59,503 nucleotides of DNA from an uncultured Mediterraneibacter sp. (GTDB lineage Bacteria > Bacillota > Clostridia > Lachnospirales > Lachnospiraceae), in NCBI GenBank assembly GCA_944377745.1, contig CALWFV010000017.1:1-59503 (forward strand), read 5' to 3'. The number at the start of each line of letters is the position of its first letter. Position 1 is the stretch's first letter. Below are positions 1 through 8,974 of the stretch, in pieces. The notes beneath the pieces are model-generated. The model was given only the letters and a program-made list of their open reading frames with translations, had not been told where the DNA came from and did not search any database. A program made the translations under genes and the position numbers.

Positions 1-858
1 GAAAGATCGCTGCAGCCCAGTAAATACAAGGGATACAGCGATTTTTTCTTTTCTAAACTGTCAAAGATGGGATTTTACTACAGTATAACGGACTTTAACG
101 GCATCAATTATAACTTTAACTTTGTGGGGCTGGAAAATTTCCAGAGGATCTTTGAAAACGGATCAATGGTCAATGCGATCAAAAACACACTGATCTATGC
201 TGTTGTAGTCGTGCTGCTCAGCAATCTTATCGGTCTGGGGATCGCCATTGCTCTCAATACAAGGATACACTTTAAGGGGATCTTCCGTACCTGTGCCTAT
301 TTCCCGGCACTGTTCAGCGCGATCGTAGTCGGATTCATCTGGTCTTATGTCTATATGCCGAGATCGGGAATGATCGCAGGTCTTCTGGATATGGTCGGTC
401 TGGACGGCTCCTCCTTTAATCCTCTGGGTAGTTTTTCCGTCGCTCTTTTCGCGATCGCTATCGTAGAGGTATGGAAAGGTTTCGGAACAACGATGATCAT
501 CTATCTTGCAGGTCTTCAGACCGTAGACGAAAGCCTTCTTGAAGCAGGAAGGATCGACGGATGCAACGAGTGGCAGCTTACCAGATTCGTCAAACTGCCT
601 CTGATCTCATCCACGATCACCATCAATGTGATCCTGAACGTGATCGCCGGACTGAAATCCTTTGACTATTCGTTTATTATGACAAACGGAGGCCCGGGTA
701 GTTCAACCAGGACGCTCATGTTTCAGATCTATCAGATGGCATTTACGGATCAGCAGATGGGACGCGCCAGCGCTTTCTCCGTTGTATCGTTTTTCGTGAT
801 CATCGTGATCACAGTATTCATGCTGTTCTTTATGAATAAGAGGGAGGTGGAACTGTAA
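1..858 (+). CDS. Carbohydrate ABC transporter permease, MalF/UgpA type (5' end outside window)
   Basis: This is an inner-membrane permease of a binding-protein-dependent sugar importer. The reading frame is open from base 1, so the gene begins before the window; the first ATG inside is at 67. Seen: the phrase NFVGLENFQRIF typical of the MalF/UgpA class, several hydrophobic segments, and the EAA loop (EAGRIDGC near bases 541-600) that contacts the ATPase. It overlaps the next permease by one base (ATGA-type junction at 858). No ATPase gene follows, so a shared MsmK-like ATPase is inferred. Oddity: the segment just before YYSITDFNG, where membrane span 1 is expected, reads FFFSKLSKMG and has no clear hydrophobic helix. 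Either a small internal deletion or an unusual N-terminus explains this. Confidence 0.9.
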   Translation, partial: ERSLQPSKYKGYSDFFFSKLSKMGFYYSITDFNGINYNFNFVGLENFQRIFENGSMVNAIKNTLIYAVVVVLLSNLIGLGIAIALNTRIHFKGIFRTCAYFPALFSAIVVGFIWSYVYMPRSGMIAGLLDMVGLDGSSFNPLGSFSVALFAIAIVEVWKGFGTTMIIYLAGLQTVDESLLEAGRIDGCNEWQLTRFVKLPLISSTITINVILNVIAGLKSFDYSFIMTNGGPGSSTRTLMFQIYQMAFTDQQMGRASAFSVVSFFVIIVITVFMLFFMNKREVEL

Positions 859-1730
859 TGGCATTCAGAAGGAAAAAGGATGACCGAGATGTCGAAACTT
901 ATATGAAGCTTACGCCGAAGACGCTTCTTCTATATGCGGTGATCATTATATTCTGTATCATTATCATATCACCTCTGGTGATCGTGTTCTCCAGTTCCTT
1001 AAGGACCCCGGAGAACCAGGTATCACCACTGAACCTGTTCATCGAATTCTCTCTGGAAAGTTATAAGACGGCATTCCACAACATGAATTATCCGATGGAG
1101 TTTGTGAACAGTTTTGTGACGACGGCAGGATCTGTGCTTGTGATCGTGATCATTGCGACTATGGCCGCATACCCGATCGGAAGGATCAAATCAAAACTTG
1201 CGAGATTCATGTATTTCTTCTTTATCTCCGGACTGATCATTCCTTCCCAGATGGTCATCGTGCCGATCGCGCAGACCCTTTCAAGAATGGGGGTTCCGAA
1301 CACCAGATTTACTCCCATGCTGATGTTCATCACCTGCTCCCTGCCATTCTCCGTATTCCTGTACTCCGGGTTTATGAAGAGTGTGCCTGTGGAAATCGAG
1401 GAGTCTGCATACATGGACGGCGCCTCTCTGTTTACCCGTTTTACTATGGTCGTGTTCCCGCTTCTGAAGCCGGCAACGGTTTCAACGGTCATCACGCAGG
1501 GACTCTGGATCTGGAACGATTACTTCTATCCGATGGTATTCATCACCAGGTCAGAACAGTATTCACTGCCTGTCGGCATGCTGCAGTTCCTGGGAGACAA
1601 GGAGAATCCGGCACAATGGAACATTCTGTTTGCAGCCTGCGTGCTCTGCGCGCTGCCGCTGATCATCATTTTCATGCTGCTGCAGAAGCAGTTTATCAAT
1701 GGTATCGCTGCAGGAGCTGTAAAAGGATAG
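858..1730 (+). CDS. Carbohydrate ABC transporter permease, MalG type
   Basis: This is the second membrane subunit of the sugar importer, pairing with the permease just upstream. The 290-residue protein has the family's usual length, with a short charged cytosolic N-terminus, a first span near residues 25-46 and further hydrophobic spans. The EAA loop is EESAYMDGASLFTRF near residues 180-195, and the C-terminus ends in the typical GIAAGAVKG. The start overlaps the stop of the preceding gene and is served by the GGGAGGTGG run at 840-849. The specific sugar cannot be told from the permease; the downstream rhamnosidase-like and GH3 enzymes suggest plant glycosides or oligosaccharides. Confidence 0.92.
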   Translation: MAFRRKKDDRDVETYMKLTPKTLLLYAVIIIFCIIIISPLVIVFSSSLRTPENQVSPLNLFIEFSLESYKTAFHNMNYPMEFVNSFVTTAGSVLVIVIIATMAAYPIGRIKSKLARFMYFFFISGLIIPSQMVIVPIAQTLSRMGVPNTRFTPMLMFITCSLPFSVFLYSGFMKSVPVEIEESAYMDGASLFTRFTMVVFPLLKPATVSTVITQGLWIWNDYFYPMVFITRSEQYSLPVGMLQFLGDKENPAQWNILFAACVLCALPLIIIFMLLQKQFINGIAAGAVKG

Positions 1731-1754
1731 TACGAAATTAAAAGGAAGAAGATC

Positions 1755-2378
1755 ATGAAGCAGGGTACATGGAGAGAAAAACTGGAATATTTCTGGATGT
1801 ATTATAAGATCCCTTTTCTGACCGTTGTCTTTCTCTTTGCGGTGGCTGCATATTTCATATATGCAAAAGCGGCGGAGAAGGAACCGGCGTTCAGCGCGAT
1901 CCTTCTTGACATACACACTGATGTACAGGAAGAGGCGCTGGAGGAAGAGTTTGTGGAATATGCAGGAATAGATACCGGGAAATATGAGGTGCAGATCTCC
2001 ACGTCCCTGCTTTTTTCAGACGCGTCCTCCGGGGGCTACGCGATGGCCAGCCTGGCCAGGGTTTATACACAGATCGGTACAGAAGAACTGGATGTCTGCA
2101 TGATGCTCGGGGAAGACTTCGCGGAATATGCGGAGGCAGACAGTTTCCTGGATCTGAGAGAGGTATTCACGGAAGAAGAACTGGAACAATTTCCAGGACT
2201 GTACCGGGATGAAAACGGAAGAGTTCTGGGAGTATATGGGGACGGTCTTGAGAAGATTGAAGAGATAAAAGGATATTCAGGGGAAACGCCGAAGGGAATC
2301 GCAGGGGTACTTTACAATACGAAGCATCCGGAAACGGCGAAGCAGTTCCTGGAATATCTGCTGGAGGGAGAAGGATGA
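1755..2378 (+). CDS. Membrane-anchored protein of unknown function in sugar ABC operon
   Basis: I do not recognise a named family. The 207-residue protein has a short cytosolic N-terminus, one membrane span near residues 20-38 (rich in V, F, L, A) and an acidic extracytoplasmic domain. A segment near the end (YNTKHPETAKQFLEYLL) resembles the last helix of extracellular solute-binding proteins, so a degenerate binding-protein-like domain is possible. An RBS-like AAGGAAG lies at 1741-1747. The stop overlaps the following YesL/DUF624 start by four bases, so the two are translationally coupled. Its place between permeases and YesL suggests an accessory role in the transporter; this is inference. 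Confidence 0.7.
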   Translation: MKQGTWREKLEYFWMYYKIPFLTVVFLFAVAAYFIYAKAAEKEPAFSAILLDIHTDVQEEALEEEFVEYAGIDTGKYEVQISTSLLFSDASSGGYAMASLARVYTQIGTEELDVCMMLGEDFAEYAEADSFLDLREVFTEEELEQFPGLYRDENGRVLGVYGDGLEKIEEIKGYSGETPKGIAGVLYNTKHPETAKQFLEYLLEGEG

Positions 2379-2984
2379 ATCTATTTTCTGCAGAAGGAAG
2401 GCTGGCGGGTGTTCTGAACCGCCTGGGAGATCTGATCGTGCTGAATATGCTGACGCTGGTCAGTGTGATCCCGGTGGTGACGGCCGGAGCCGCTGTTACC
2501 TCTATGTTTGAGATCACACTGAAAATGGTGAAAAACGAGGAAGGTCCGGTGGCTGCATCCTATTTCCGTGCCTTCCGGGGGAATTTCGGAAAATCTACAT
2601 TGATCTGGCTGGCAGGAGGAGGGCTTACACTTTTCCTGGGGGGCGGATATCTGGCTGCTGGGCAGTGTGGACGGAAACTGGGTGAGATATTATAAGCTCG
2701 TTCTTTTTGTTCTCGCGGCAGCAGTGCTCATGTTTACGTTTTTTGCGCTGGTCACTGCGGCACGGTTTGAAAATACGTTGAAAAATACGATAAAGAATGG
2801 AATCCTGTTCTGTGCGATTCATTTTCTGAAATCAATCCTGATGTTTGCTGTCATGCTGCTTCCGCTTGGACTTCTGTTTGTATCAAACAGGTTCTGGTGT
2901 GTGATCGTACTGATAGGGATATCCGGTCCGGCTTTTCTGACCAGCATTTATTTCAGAGATCTTTTCCGGGATTTTGAAAAATAA
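2375..2984 (+). pseudogene. YesL family (DUF624) membrane protein, frameshifted at a G6 tract
   Basis: YesL/DUF624 proteins are about 200-residue multi-span membrane proteins of unknown role found beside sugar ABC transporters. Here the family sequence is split over two frames. The first part runs from 2375 to the run of six G at 2638-2643 and then goes off into a nonsense tail ending at 2695. The second part continues from the same point in another frame (ADIWLLGSV, then GNWVRYYKL) to 2984. Removing one G from the run restores one open frame of about 202 residues with the hallmark DIW...YKL region. The break is either a sequencing error, a recent mutation or a slippage-prone site. A hairpin (8-bp arms 2997-3004 and 3014-3021, no T tract) follows. 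Confidence 0.8.
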
Positions 2985-2996
2985 TAGTAAAACTGC

Positions 2997-3021
2997 GAAG
3001 CGGGTCAGGCAAGCCCGCTTC
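2997..3021 (+). other. Intercistronic hairpin between YesL and GH106-like gene
   Basis: An 8-bp perfect inverted repeat (GAAGCGGG / CCCGCTTC) has a 9-base loop and no T run after it. It could protect or process the mRNA within the operon. It is not a clear terminator. Confidence 0.4.
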
Positions 3022-3044
3022 ATGCATTATATGGAGGTTGAGAA

Positions 3045-5279
3045 ATGGATAAAAATGTATGGAGATTCCCAAAGAAAGAGCGTTCACTGGATGAAGCGCA
3101 GACGCCGCTCTGGTTCTGGAATGACAGGCTGGAGACAGAAGAACTGAAGCGTCAGCTTGAAATGCAGACGGAGATCGGTGTGACATGCACGAATCCGCAT
3201 GCAAGGAGGAATAACGGGGAAGGTTACATCGGCGGATATCTTGATGAAAGATGGTTTGAAGACATAGGAACTGTCGTGAAATATAAAAAAGAGCATGGAG
3301 AGAAGATGTGGCTGTATGATGAGATCGACTGGCCTGCCGGGACCTGTGACCAGACGGTCACTCTGGATGAGAAGAACAGAGAAAAATACATTACAGTCAG
3401 GCGGATCGAGATTCCTGCCGGAGAGATCTTCCGTGCCCAGTTGAAGACCTTTGAGGGAACGGGACTTTTCGGAGTCCGGCCGGAGACAGATAAATCGGCT
3501 CTGGCTTATAATATCCATGTGATCGATGCTGAGACCGGAGAAGAATATCCGGCGGAGGACTATTTTATCTACGACAGGTTCGGACCTGAATTTGAATTCA
3601 CTTCCGATAGAGACTGCATCGCCTTTATCACAAAGATCAATGCGGATCTGTACGAGTGCGGGGGAAACGGGCAGGTGAGCTATCTGAACCCGAAGGCGAC
3701 AGAGCAGTTCCTTGAATCTACGTATGAAAAATATTATGCGCATTTCGGAGATGAGTTCGGGAAGACCATCACCTGTGTGTTCAATGATGAAACAAGAATG
3801 TGTCATGCAATAGCGTGGAGCGACGAGTTTGCAGAAACATTCCGGGAGCAGAAAGGATACGACATACGGAAAGAACTGTTCCGGATTGTCCTGCCGGGAG
3901 AGCAGGCCGGAAGAGTAAGATGTGACTATTTTGACGTGCTGGCATATCTGTATCAGCATAACTATTTTGGCGTGATCCATGAGTGGTGTGAAAAACATGG
4001 AATCCGTCTTTTTGCTCATCTTCTGGGAGAAGAAACTCTGTTCGGACATGCCCGGTACAGCGGAGATTATCTGAGACAGAACCGGTTTCAGGACGTGTGC
4101 GGCGCAGATCATCTGGGGAAAGGGATCGGCAGCCTGAATATCAAGTTCACTGCCTGCGGGGCACATTCCTATGGGAAAAAAAGGACTGCGGTGGAAGTGT
4201 TCGCGGGATGCGGATGGGATATGACGTTTGAAGAATATACAAGAATCATCACATGGATGTTCCAGATGGGAATGCAGACGATCATCAATCACGGGTTCTT
4301 TTACTCGGACAGAGGAGACAGGAAAAATGACTGGCCGCCGTCACAGTTTTTCCAGTGGCAGGGCTGGACAAGACAGTCAGAGGGTAATGATATGATCCGC
4401 AGACTGAACTATGCCATGACAGGCGGGATCAACGAGGCGGAGATCCTGGTGTATTTTCCGCTGGAGTCGTTCTGGTTTCATTATCTTCCGGATCAGGAGT
4501 TTACACACGGATTTTTTCACGGAGCGTTCCTGCGGGATGAGAAGGCAATCGAGATTGACAGAGAGACGCAGCTCATGCTGAACGGGCTTCTCTCGGAAAA
4601 TCTGGACTTTGACCTGATCCACAGAGACGCGGTGGAAAATTTTGATATTGAGGGAGGGCAGATCGTAAACAGGAGGAGCGGACAGCGCTTTTCCATCCTG
4701 ATTCTTCCCATGTGCGGGATACTTCCTGTCGAGGCGGCAAGGCTGTGTGAGAAATTCGTACAGTCGGGCGGGAAGATCGTGGTGCTAGGAGAGAGGCCTC
4801 GTCTGGCGCTGGACCGCCGGGACGATGGAGAACAGACAGAGATCATGGACAGGCTGAGAGCGTCCGGCCGGGTGGAAATGTTTGAGGCCGGACAGAAGGA
4901 GGAACTGTATCGTTATCTTAAGGACACGGTGCCATATCCTGTACGGATTACGGAAGGATGTGCGAAGACGGAAAACAACCATCCCGCATACCCACCATAT
5001 CTTATTGATCCCTATATGCATGGAGGAGAAAATCTGACAGGCGTCATGTTCACGCGCTATATAAAAGACGGAAAAAGAAATTCCCTGTTCATGAATTACG
5101 GGGACAGCAGAGAGACGATAGAAGTGTTTATCGAGAGCCGGGGGACGGCGCCGGAGATATGGGATACATTTACAGGGGAGATCCGAAGTGCCGAAGTGGT
5201 CAGAAAAGAAGAAAAGGGGTATCTGATCCGCTTAAATCTTCCCTGCCATCATGGTATTATAGTAGTGAGCAGTCTGTAA
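3045..5279 (+). CDS. GH106-like glycoside hydrolase (alpha-L-rhamnosidase-like)
   Basis: A 744-residue intracellular enzyme (no signal peptide) that probably removes terminal rhamnose or a related sugar from imported glycosides. The N-terminal region has the GH106-type opening: TPLWFWNDRL near residues 21-30, a helix with EIGVTCTNPH, and MWLYDEIDWPAGT near residues 87-99, which resembles the WLYDE...WPSG signature of that family. A barrel follows, then a Rossmann-like segment (GGKIVVLGERP) and a C-terminal beta region. It is shorter than many secreted GH106 enzymes. AGGTTG precedes the start. It is followed by a GH3 glucosidase, fitting stepwise breakdown of rhamnosyl-glucosides. The family assignment is by recalled motifs; related uncharacterised glycosidase families cannot be excluded. 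Confidence 0.65.
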   Translation: MDKNVWRFPKKERSLDEAQTPLWFWNDRLETEELKRQLEMQTEIGVTCTNPHARRNNGEGYIGGYLDERWFEDIGTVVKYKKEHGEKMWLYDEIDWPAGTCDQTVTLDEKNREKYITVRRIEIPAGEIFRAQLKTFEGTGLFGVRPETDKSALAYNIHVIDAETGEEYPAEDYFIYDRFGPEFEFTSDRDCIAFITKINADLYECGGNGQVSYLNPKATEQFLESTYEKYYAHFGDEFGKTITCVFNDETRMCHAIAWSDEFAETFREQKGYDIRKELFRIVLPGEQAGRVRCDYFDVLAYLYQHNYFGVIHEWCEKHGIRLFAHLLGEETLFGHARYSGDYLRQNRFQDVCGADHLGKGIGSLNIKFTACGAHSYGKKRTAVEVFAGCGWDMTFEEYTRIITWMFQMGMQTIINHGFFYSDRGDRKNDWPPSQFFQWQGWTRQSEGNDMIRRLNYAMTGGINEAEILVYFPLESFWFHYLPDQEFTHGFFHGAFLRDEKAIEIDRETQLMLNGLLSENLDFDLIHRDAVENFDIEGGQIVNRRSGQRFSILILPMCGILPVEAARLCEKFVQSGGKIVVLGERPRLALDRRDDGEQTEIMDRLRASGRVEMFEAGQKEELYRYLKDTVPYPVRITEGCAKTENNHPAYPPYLIDPYMHGGENLTGVMFTRYIKDGKRNSLFMNYGDSRETIEVFIESRGTAPEIWDTFTGEIRSAEVVRKEEKGYLIRLNLPCHHGIIVVSSL

Positions 5280-5320
5280 AGCGCCGGAGCTGAAAGGACA
5301 GAGAACTAGGAGGAAGGACT

Positions 5321-7831
5321 ATGCGAAAAATAAAAGAAAGGACATTTTCCGGAACAAGAAATCCGGAAGAGACAACAAGAGAAGTAAAAAACCGGGATAC
5401 GGCCCGAAGAGCCGCGGCAGAGGGGATGGTTCTCCTGAAAAATGAAGGTCATGTGCTGCCGGTGGATCCGGGAAAAAAGATCGCCCTGTATGGCAGCGGG
5501 GCATCAAAGACAGTCAAGGGAGGCACCGGTTCCGGAGATGTGAATGAGAGGCAAAGTGTCAGCGTCTATGAGGGGCTCAAAGAGGCAGGTTATGTGATCA
5601 CTACGGAGGATTGGATCGCAGATTACGACAGGCGCTATGAGAAGGCGAGGATGGAATGGCGCGACGAGATCCTCAGGAAAGCAGACGGAGCTGAGAAATC
5701 AACGGCATTTTTCAGTGTGTACAGCACTACTCCGTTTATCCGTCCGGACGGGAAAGCTGTGGAAAAGACAGACACAGATCTGGCATTCTATATCTTAAGC
5801 CGGGTCGCGGGAGAGGGGGCGGACCGGAGCGCATCTGCGGGAGATTATTTTCTGACTGATACGGAAGAGAAAGAACTTTCAGACATCTGCGGATATTATA
5901 AGGATGTGATCGTGGTGATCAATACAGGAGGACTTGTGGATCTCTCTTTCATGGATCGACATGAAAATATCCGTGGTCTGATTCAGATGGTGCAGCCGGG
6001 CATGGAAGGAGGAAACGCCTTTGCGGATATCGTGTCCGGGAAAGTTACTCCATCAGGAAAAATGACCGACAGCTGGGCATATCGGTATGAGGATTACCCG
6101 AACGCCGCTACATTTTCACATAACAATGGGAATATACAGACAGAGAAGTATGAGGAAGGGATATATGTCGGCTACAGGTATTTTGACACATTTGACGTTC
6201 CTGTGCGTTACGGTTTCGGCTTCGGTCAGTCTTATACACAGTTCGATATCCAGGTAAAGGAGATCCGGTATGAGACCGGGAAAGCCTCCGGGATTTCAGT
6301 GAGGGTCTCTGTCCAGAACAGTGGAGCCGACTATTCGGGGAAAGAAGTTGTACAGGTTTATATTTCCTGTCCCCAGGAAAAGATGGATAAAGAGTACCGC
6401 CGACTGGGCGCGTTTGAAAAGACAAAGTGCCTCGCACCGGGAGAATCACAGGAATTGGAACTCGAGATCCCTGTCAGTGAACTGGCGTCTTATGATGAAA
6501 ATGAGCCGGGCTGGGTGCTTGAGGCAGGCTCATACGGTCTTTGGATCGGAAACAGTCTTGCATCTTCCGTTCTCTCTGGAGAAGCGGTGCTGGATGAACG
6601 TGTCGTTCTCGTAGAGACAGAGCATATATGCCCGCTCAGAGAGGAATTGACAGAGCAGAGGGCGGATCAGAAAAGTCAGAGAGAAAAATATGAAGCGGCC
6701 AGAGAAAGAGCGGGAGAGACTCTGATCAGGATACGTATCCCGGCGGATTCCCTTGAAGAGGAAACTGTTGTCTACAGAACAAATGCGGAAATTTATTCGA
6801 AAGAAGCCGGAGATTTTGTTGATTCGCTGACCCGCGATCAGCTTGTAGCACTGGCTTCTGGCGATCCGGGGAAGGCTCAGGGCGGCAATCTGGGTGCTGC
6901 AGGTATTTCTGTCCCGGGATCAGCCGGTGAGACCAGCGGGTGCGCACTGGAGGAGGGACTCGCCAGCATCGTTCTTGCAGATGGTCCGGCAGGACTGCGC
7001 CTGATGAAATATTATCATGTGGACGATGGAAAGATTGTTTCCATGCCGTTTCAGTTCAGCCTGGAAGGAGGACTTTTCTGTCCGGATACAGGGGACCTGC
7101 CAGGAGAACGCTGGTATCAGTATTGCACAGCGATCCCGGTGGGAACCCTTCTGGCACAGACATGGGACACAGAGCTTATGAAGGAAGTCGGAAAGATGAT
7201 CGGGAAGGAAATGGAGCTGTTCGGCGTGACACTCTGGCTTGCTCCGGGAATGAATATTCATCGGAACCCGCTCTGCGGAAGAAATTTTGAGTATTATTCT
7301 GAAGATCCTCTTTTGTCAGGTATGATGGCAGCCGCGATCACAGATGGGGTACAGACTGTACCGGGATGTGGTACTACCATCAAGCATTTCGCATGTAATA
7401 ATCAGGAGGACAACCGGATGGGATCTGACAGTGTTGTGTCCGAACGCGCGCTTCGAGAGATTTATCTGAAAGGGTTTGAAACAGCAGTCAGGAAGTCTCA
7501 GCCCATGGCGATCATGACCAGCTACAACCTGATCAACGGCGTGCATGCGGCAAATAATTATGACCTGTGTACAAAGGCTGCAAGGGATGAGTGGGGCTTT
7601 GCCGGACTGATCATGACGGACTGGACCACCACGGAGAATGGAGACAGTTGTACAGCTTCCGGATGTATGCGCGCAGGAAACGACCTGATCATGCCGGGAG
7701 CCCGGAGCGATCGGGAGAACCTTATAAAGGAACTGAATGAGGGGACGCTGAAGATGGAAGAACTGAAGGCGTGCATTTCCAGACTGACAGATACGGTGTG
7801 GAAGTCGAACAGGTATGAAGAAGTGAAATAG
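5321..7831 (+). CDS. Glycoside hydrolase family 3 with permuted domain order (beta-glucosidase-like)
   Basis: This cytosolic GH3 enzyme hydrolyses terminal beta-glycosides. The usual order is reversed. The alpha/beta sandwich domain comes first (AAAEGMVLLKNEGHVLPV near residues 32-49, GGTGSGDVN, the QMVQPGMEGG loop). A fibronectin-III-like domain follows (YGFGFGQSYTQF to about residue 415), then a linker. The TIM barrel comes last (ADGPAGLR, GRNFEYYSEDPLLSG, KHFACNNQEDNR, and the nucleophile motif MTDW with Asp767). Such swapped GH3 enzymes are known from rumen and gut Clostridia. An AGGAGG RBS lies 8 bases before the ATG. With the preceding GH106-like enzyme and the permeases it forms a plausible glycoside-utilisation operon. 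Confidence 0.92.
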   Translation: MRKIKERTFSGTRNPEETTREVKNRDTARRAAAEGMVLLKNEGHVLPVDPGKKIALYGSGASKTVKGGTGSGDVNERQSVSVYEGLKEAGYVITTEDWIADYDRRYEKARMEWRDEILRKADGAEKSTAFFSVYSTTPFIRPDGKAVEKTDTDLAFYILSRVAGEGADRSASAGDYFLTDTEEKELSDICGYYKDVIVVINTGGLVDLSFMDRHENIRGLIQMVQPGMEGGNAFADIVSGKVTPSGKMTDSWAYRYEDYPNAATFSHNNGNIQTEKYEEGIYVGYRYFDTFDVPVRYGFGFGQSYTQFDIQVKEIRYETGKASGISVRVSVQNSGADYSGKEVVQVYISCPQEKMDKEYRRLGAFEKTKCLAPGESQELELEIPVSELASYDENEPGWVLEAGSYGLWIGNSLASSVLSGEAVLDERVVLVETEHICPLREELTEQRADQKSQREKYEAARERAGETLIRIRIPADSLEEETVVYRTNAEIYSKEAGDFVDSLTRDQLVALASGDPGKAQGGNLGAAGISVPGSAGETSGCALEEGLASIVLADGPAGLRLMKYYHVDDGKIVSMPFQFSLEGGLFCPDTGDLPGERWYQYCTAIPVGTLLAQTWDTELMKEVGKMIGKEMELFGVTLWLAPGMNIHRNPLCGRNFEYYSEDPLLSGMMAAAITDGVQTVPGCGTTIKHFACNNQEDNRMGSDSVVSERALREIYLKGFETAVRKSQPMAIMTSYNLINGVHAANNYDLCTKAARDEWGFAGLIMTDWTTTENGDSCTASGCMRAGNDLIMPGARSDRENLIKELNEGTLKMEELKACISRLTDTVWKSNRYEEVK

Positions 7832-7833
7832 CC

Positions 7834-7862
7834 TTGACTGAAAAGAAAACCGCCTTCATAAT
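7834..7862 (+). promoter_or_regulatory. Sigma-70-type promoter candidate for the LysR gene
   Basis: TTGACT at 7834-7839, a 17-base spacer and CATAAT at 7857-7862. It lies just after the GH3 stop codon and about 230 bases before the LysR start. Confidence 0.5.
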
Positions 7863-7927
7863 AGTTTATGGTAAATTACTAAAGTTAAGTTTAGTAATTT
7901 GAGAGTGAGCTGTTGTGGGGCGGTTTT
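7846..7927 (+). promoter_or_regulatory. Nested inverted repeats in the LysR leader
   Basis: An outer 9-bp pair (AAAACCGCC 7846-7854 with GGCGGTTTT 7919-7927) encloses a perfect 11-bp pair (AAATTACTAAA 7873-7883 with TTTAGTAATTT 7890-7900). The inner dyad may be an operator. The outer stem followed by TTTT resembles a weak terminator for the upstream operon or an attenuator for the downstream gene. Confidence 0.5.
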
Positions 7928-8045
7928 ATGTTTATTGGCAGAAAAGATTACAGCAGAGGAGAAAGCATTGATATACGGTGTTACCGGAGGAATTCCGGAA
8001 TATCTGAGCCGGGTGTGTCCGGAGCTTACTGTCGAGAGAATATGA
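7920..8045 (+). pseudogene. Possible remnant of an AAA-type ATPase gene
   Basis: In one frame this stretch reads AEEKALIYGVTGGIPEYLS followed by about 14 more residues before a stop. The GVTGGIPEYL phrase resembles the conserved segment after the ATPase core in the large bacterial/archaeal family of AAA ATPases linked to DUF234-like C-termini. No start, P-loop or other part of such a gene is visible, so this would be a decayed fragment of about 40 codons. The call rests on one recalled motif. Confidence 0.4.
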
Positions 8046-8088
8046 TGTTGGGAGAGTGTAAATGGCGGAATGATAAGGGGGTATCTGC

Positions 8089-8961
8089 GTGGATATAGAA
8101 CAGCTTAAGTATTACACCGAATTATGCCGGGTGAAAAATTTTACGGAGGCAGGGTTCGCCTGCAATCTGAGCCAGAGTGCACTTTCAAAGCAGATCCGCA
8201 AGCTGGAAAAGGAACTGAACGTCACTCTGATCCGGAGGAATACGCGGAAGTTTGAGCTGAGCGAGGAGGGAAAGATCTTTCTGGAGTATGCAGGCGAGGC
8301 GCTGAGCCTGTATGAAAAGATGCTGGAGGACATCCATTTTAAAAAGGAGATCCGCATCGGGAGCATGACCGTACTCTCGCCTTACCATTTTGCAAAGGTC
8401 ATGTCCGCTTTCATGGAACAGTATCCGGACATCGACCTGATCCTGGATGAGCAGACGGCGGATCAGATTCTGGCACATCTGGAGGAGTTTGATTTCGCTA
8501 TCCTGCGGTCGCTTCTGATCACAGATACATCGAAATACAATCTCATCACTCTGTATGACGACTATCTCTGCGCCGTGGTGTATGATTCTCACCCACTGGC
8601 AGGAAGAGAGAGTATCCGGCTGGAGGAATTAAAAGACGAGGAGTTCGTATTCCCCCAGAAGGGGAGCGGCGGGTATGAAGCGTTCTATGACAGCTGCATA
8701 AAGGCGGGATTTACGCCGAACATCCTCTATGAATTTCCCCAGGCAAACACGATCATGAGTTTTGTGGAGGAGAAGATCGGGATCACCATCAATTTTACCA
8801 AAGTATGCCAGGAGTCGGCGGGGAGCGGAGTCCGTATGATCCCTCTGGAGGATGCGCCCCATTTTCCGATCTCACTGGTCTATCCGAAAAATGTGATTCT
8901 GAGCGACACTCAGAAGCTTTTCCTGCGGTTTATCCGTAAGTGGAAGAAAGAGCGGGAGTGA
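8089..8961 (+). CDS. LysR family transcriptional regulator
   Basis: A 290-residue LysR-type regulator with an N-terminal winged helix-turn-helix (MDIEQLKYYTELCRVKNFTEAG, then LSQSALSKQIRKLEKEL) and a C-terminal effector-binding domain with two alpha/beta lobes. The GTG at 8089 is chosen because AAGGGGG lies 8 bases upstream and the protein begins as LysR proteins usually do. It is followed at once by the promoter and T-box of thrS, on the same strand, so it is probably a single-gene unit. Its target is not evident; the neighbouring upstream glycosidase operon is one possibility. Confidence 0.92.
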   Translation: MDIEQLKYYTELCRVKNFTEAGFACNLSQSALSKQIRKLEKELNVTLIRRNTRKFELSEEGKIFLEYAGEALSLYEKMLEDIHFKKEIRIGSMTVLSPYHFAKVMSAFMEQYPDIDLILDEQTADQILAHLEEFDFAILRSLLITDTSKYNLITLYDDYLCAVVYDSHPLAGRESIRLEELKDEEFVFPQKGSGGYEAFYDSCIKAGFTPNILYEFPQANTIMSFVEEKIGITINFTKVCQESAGSGVRMIPLEDAPHFPISLVYPKNVILSDTQKLFLRFIRKWKKERE

Positions 8962-8974
8962 GTGATTTTCCGGC

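Noticed and set aside
3084-4292. A 402-codon open frame antisense to the GH106-like gene
   Set aside because: It is a codon-bias shadow; composition is unlike a real protein and no start signals are present.
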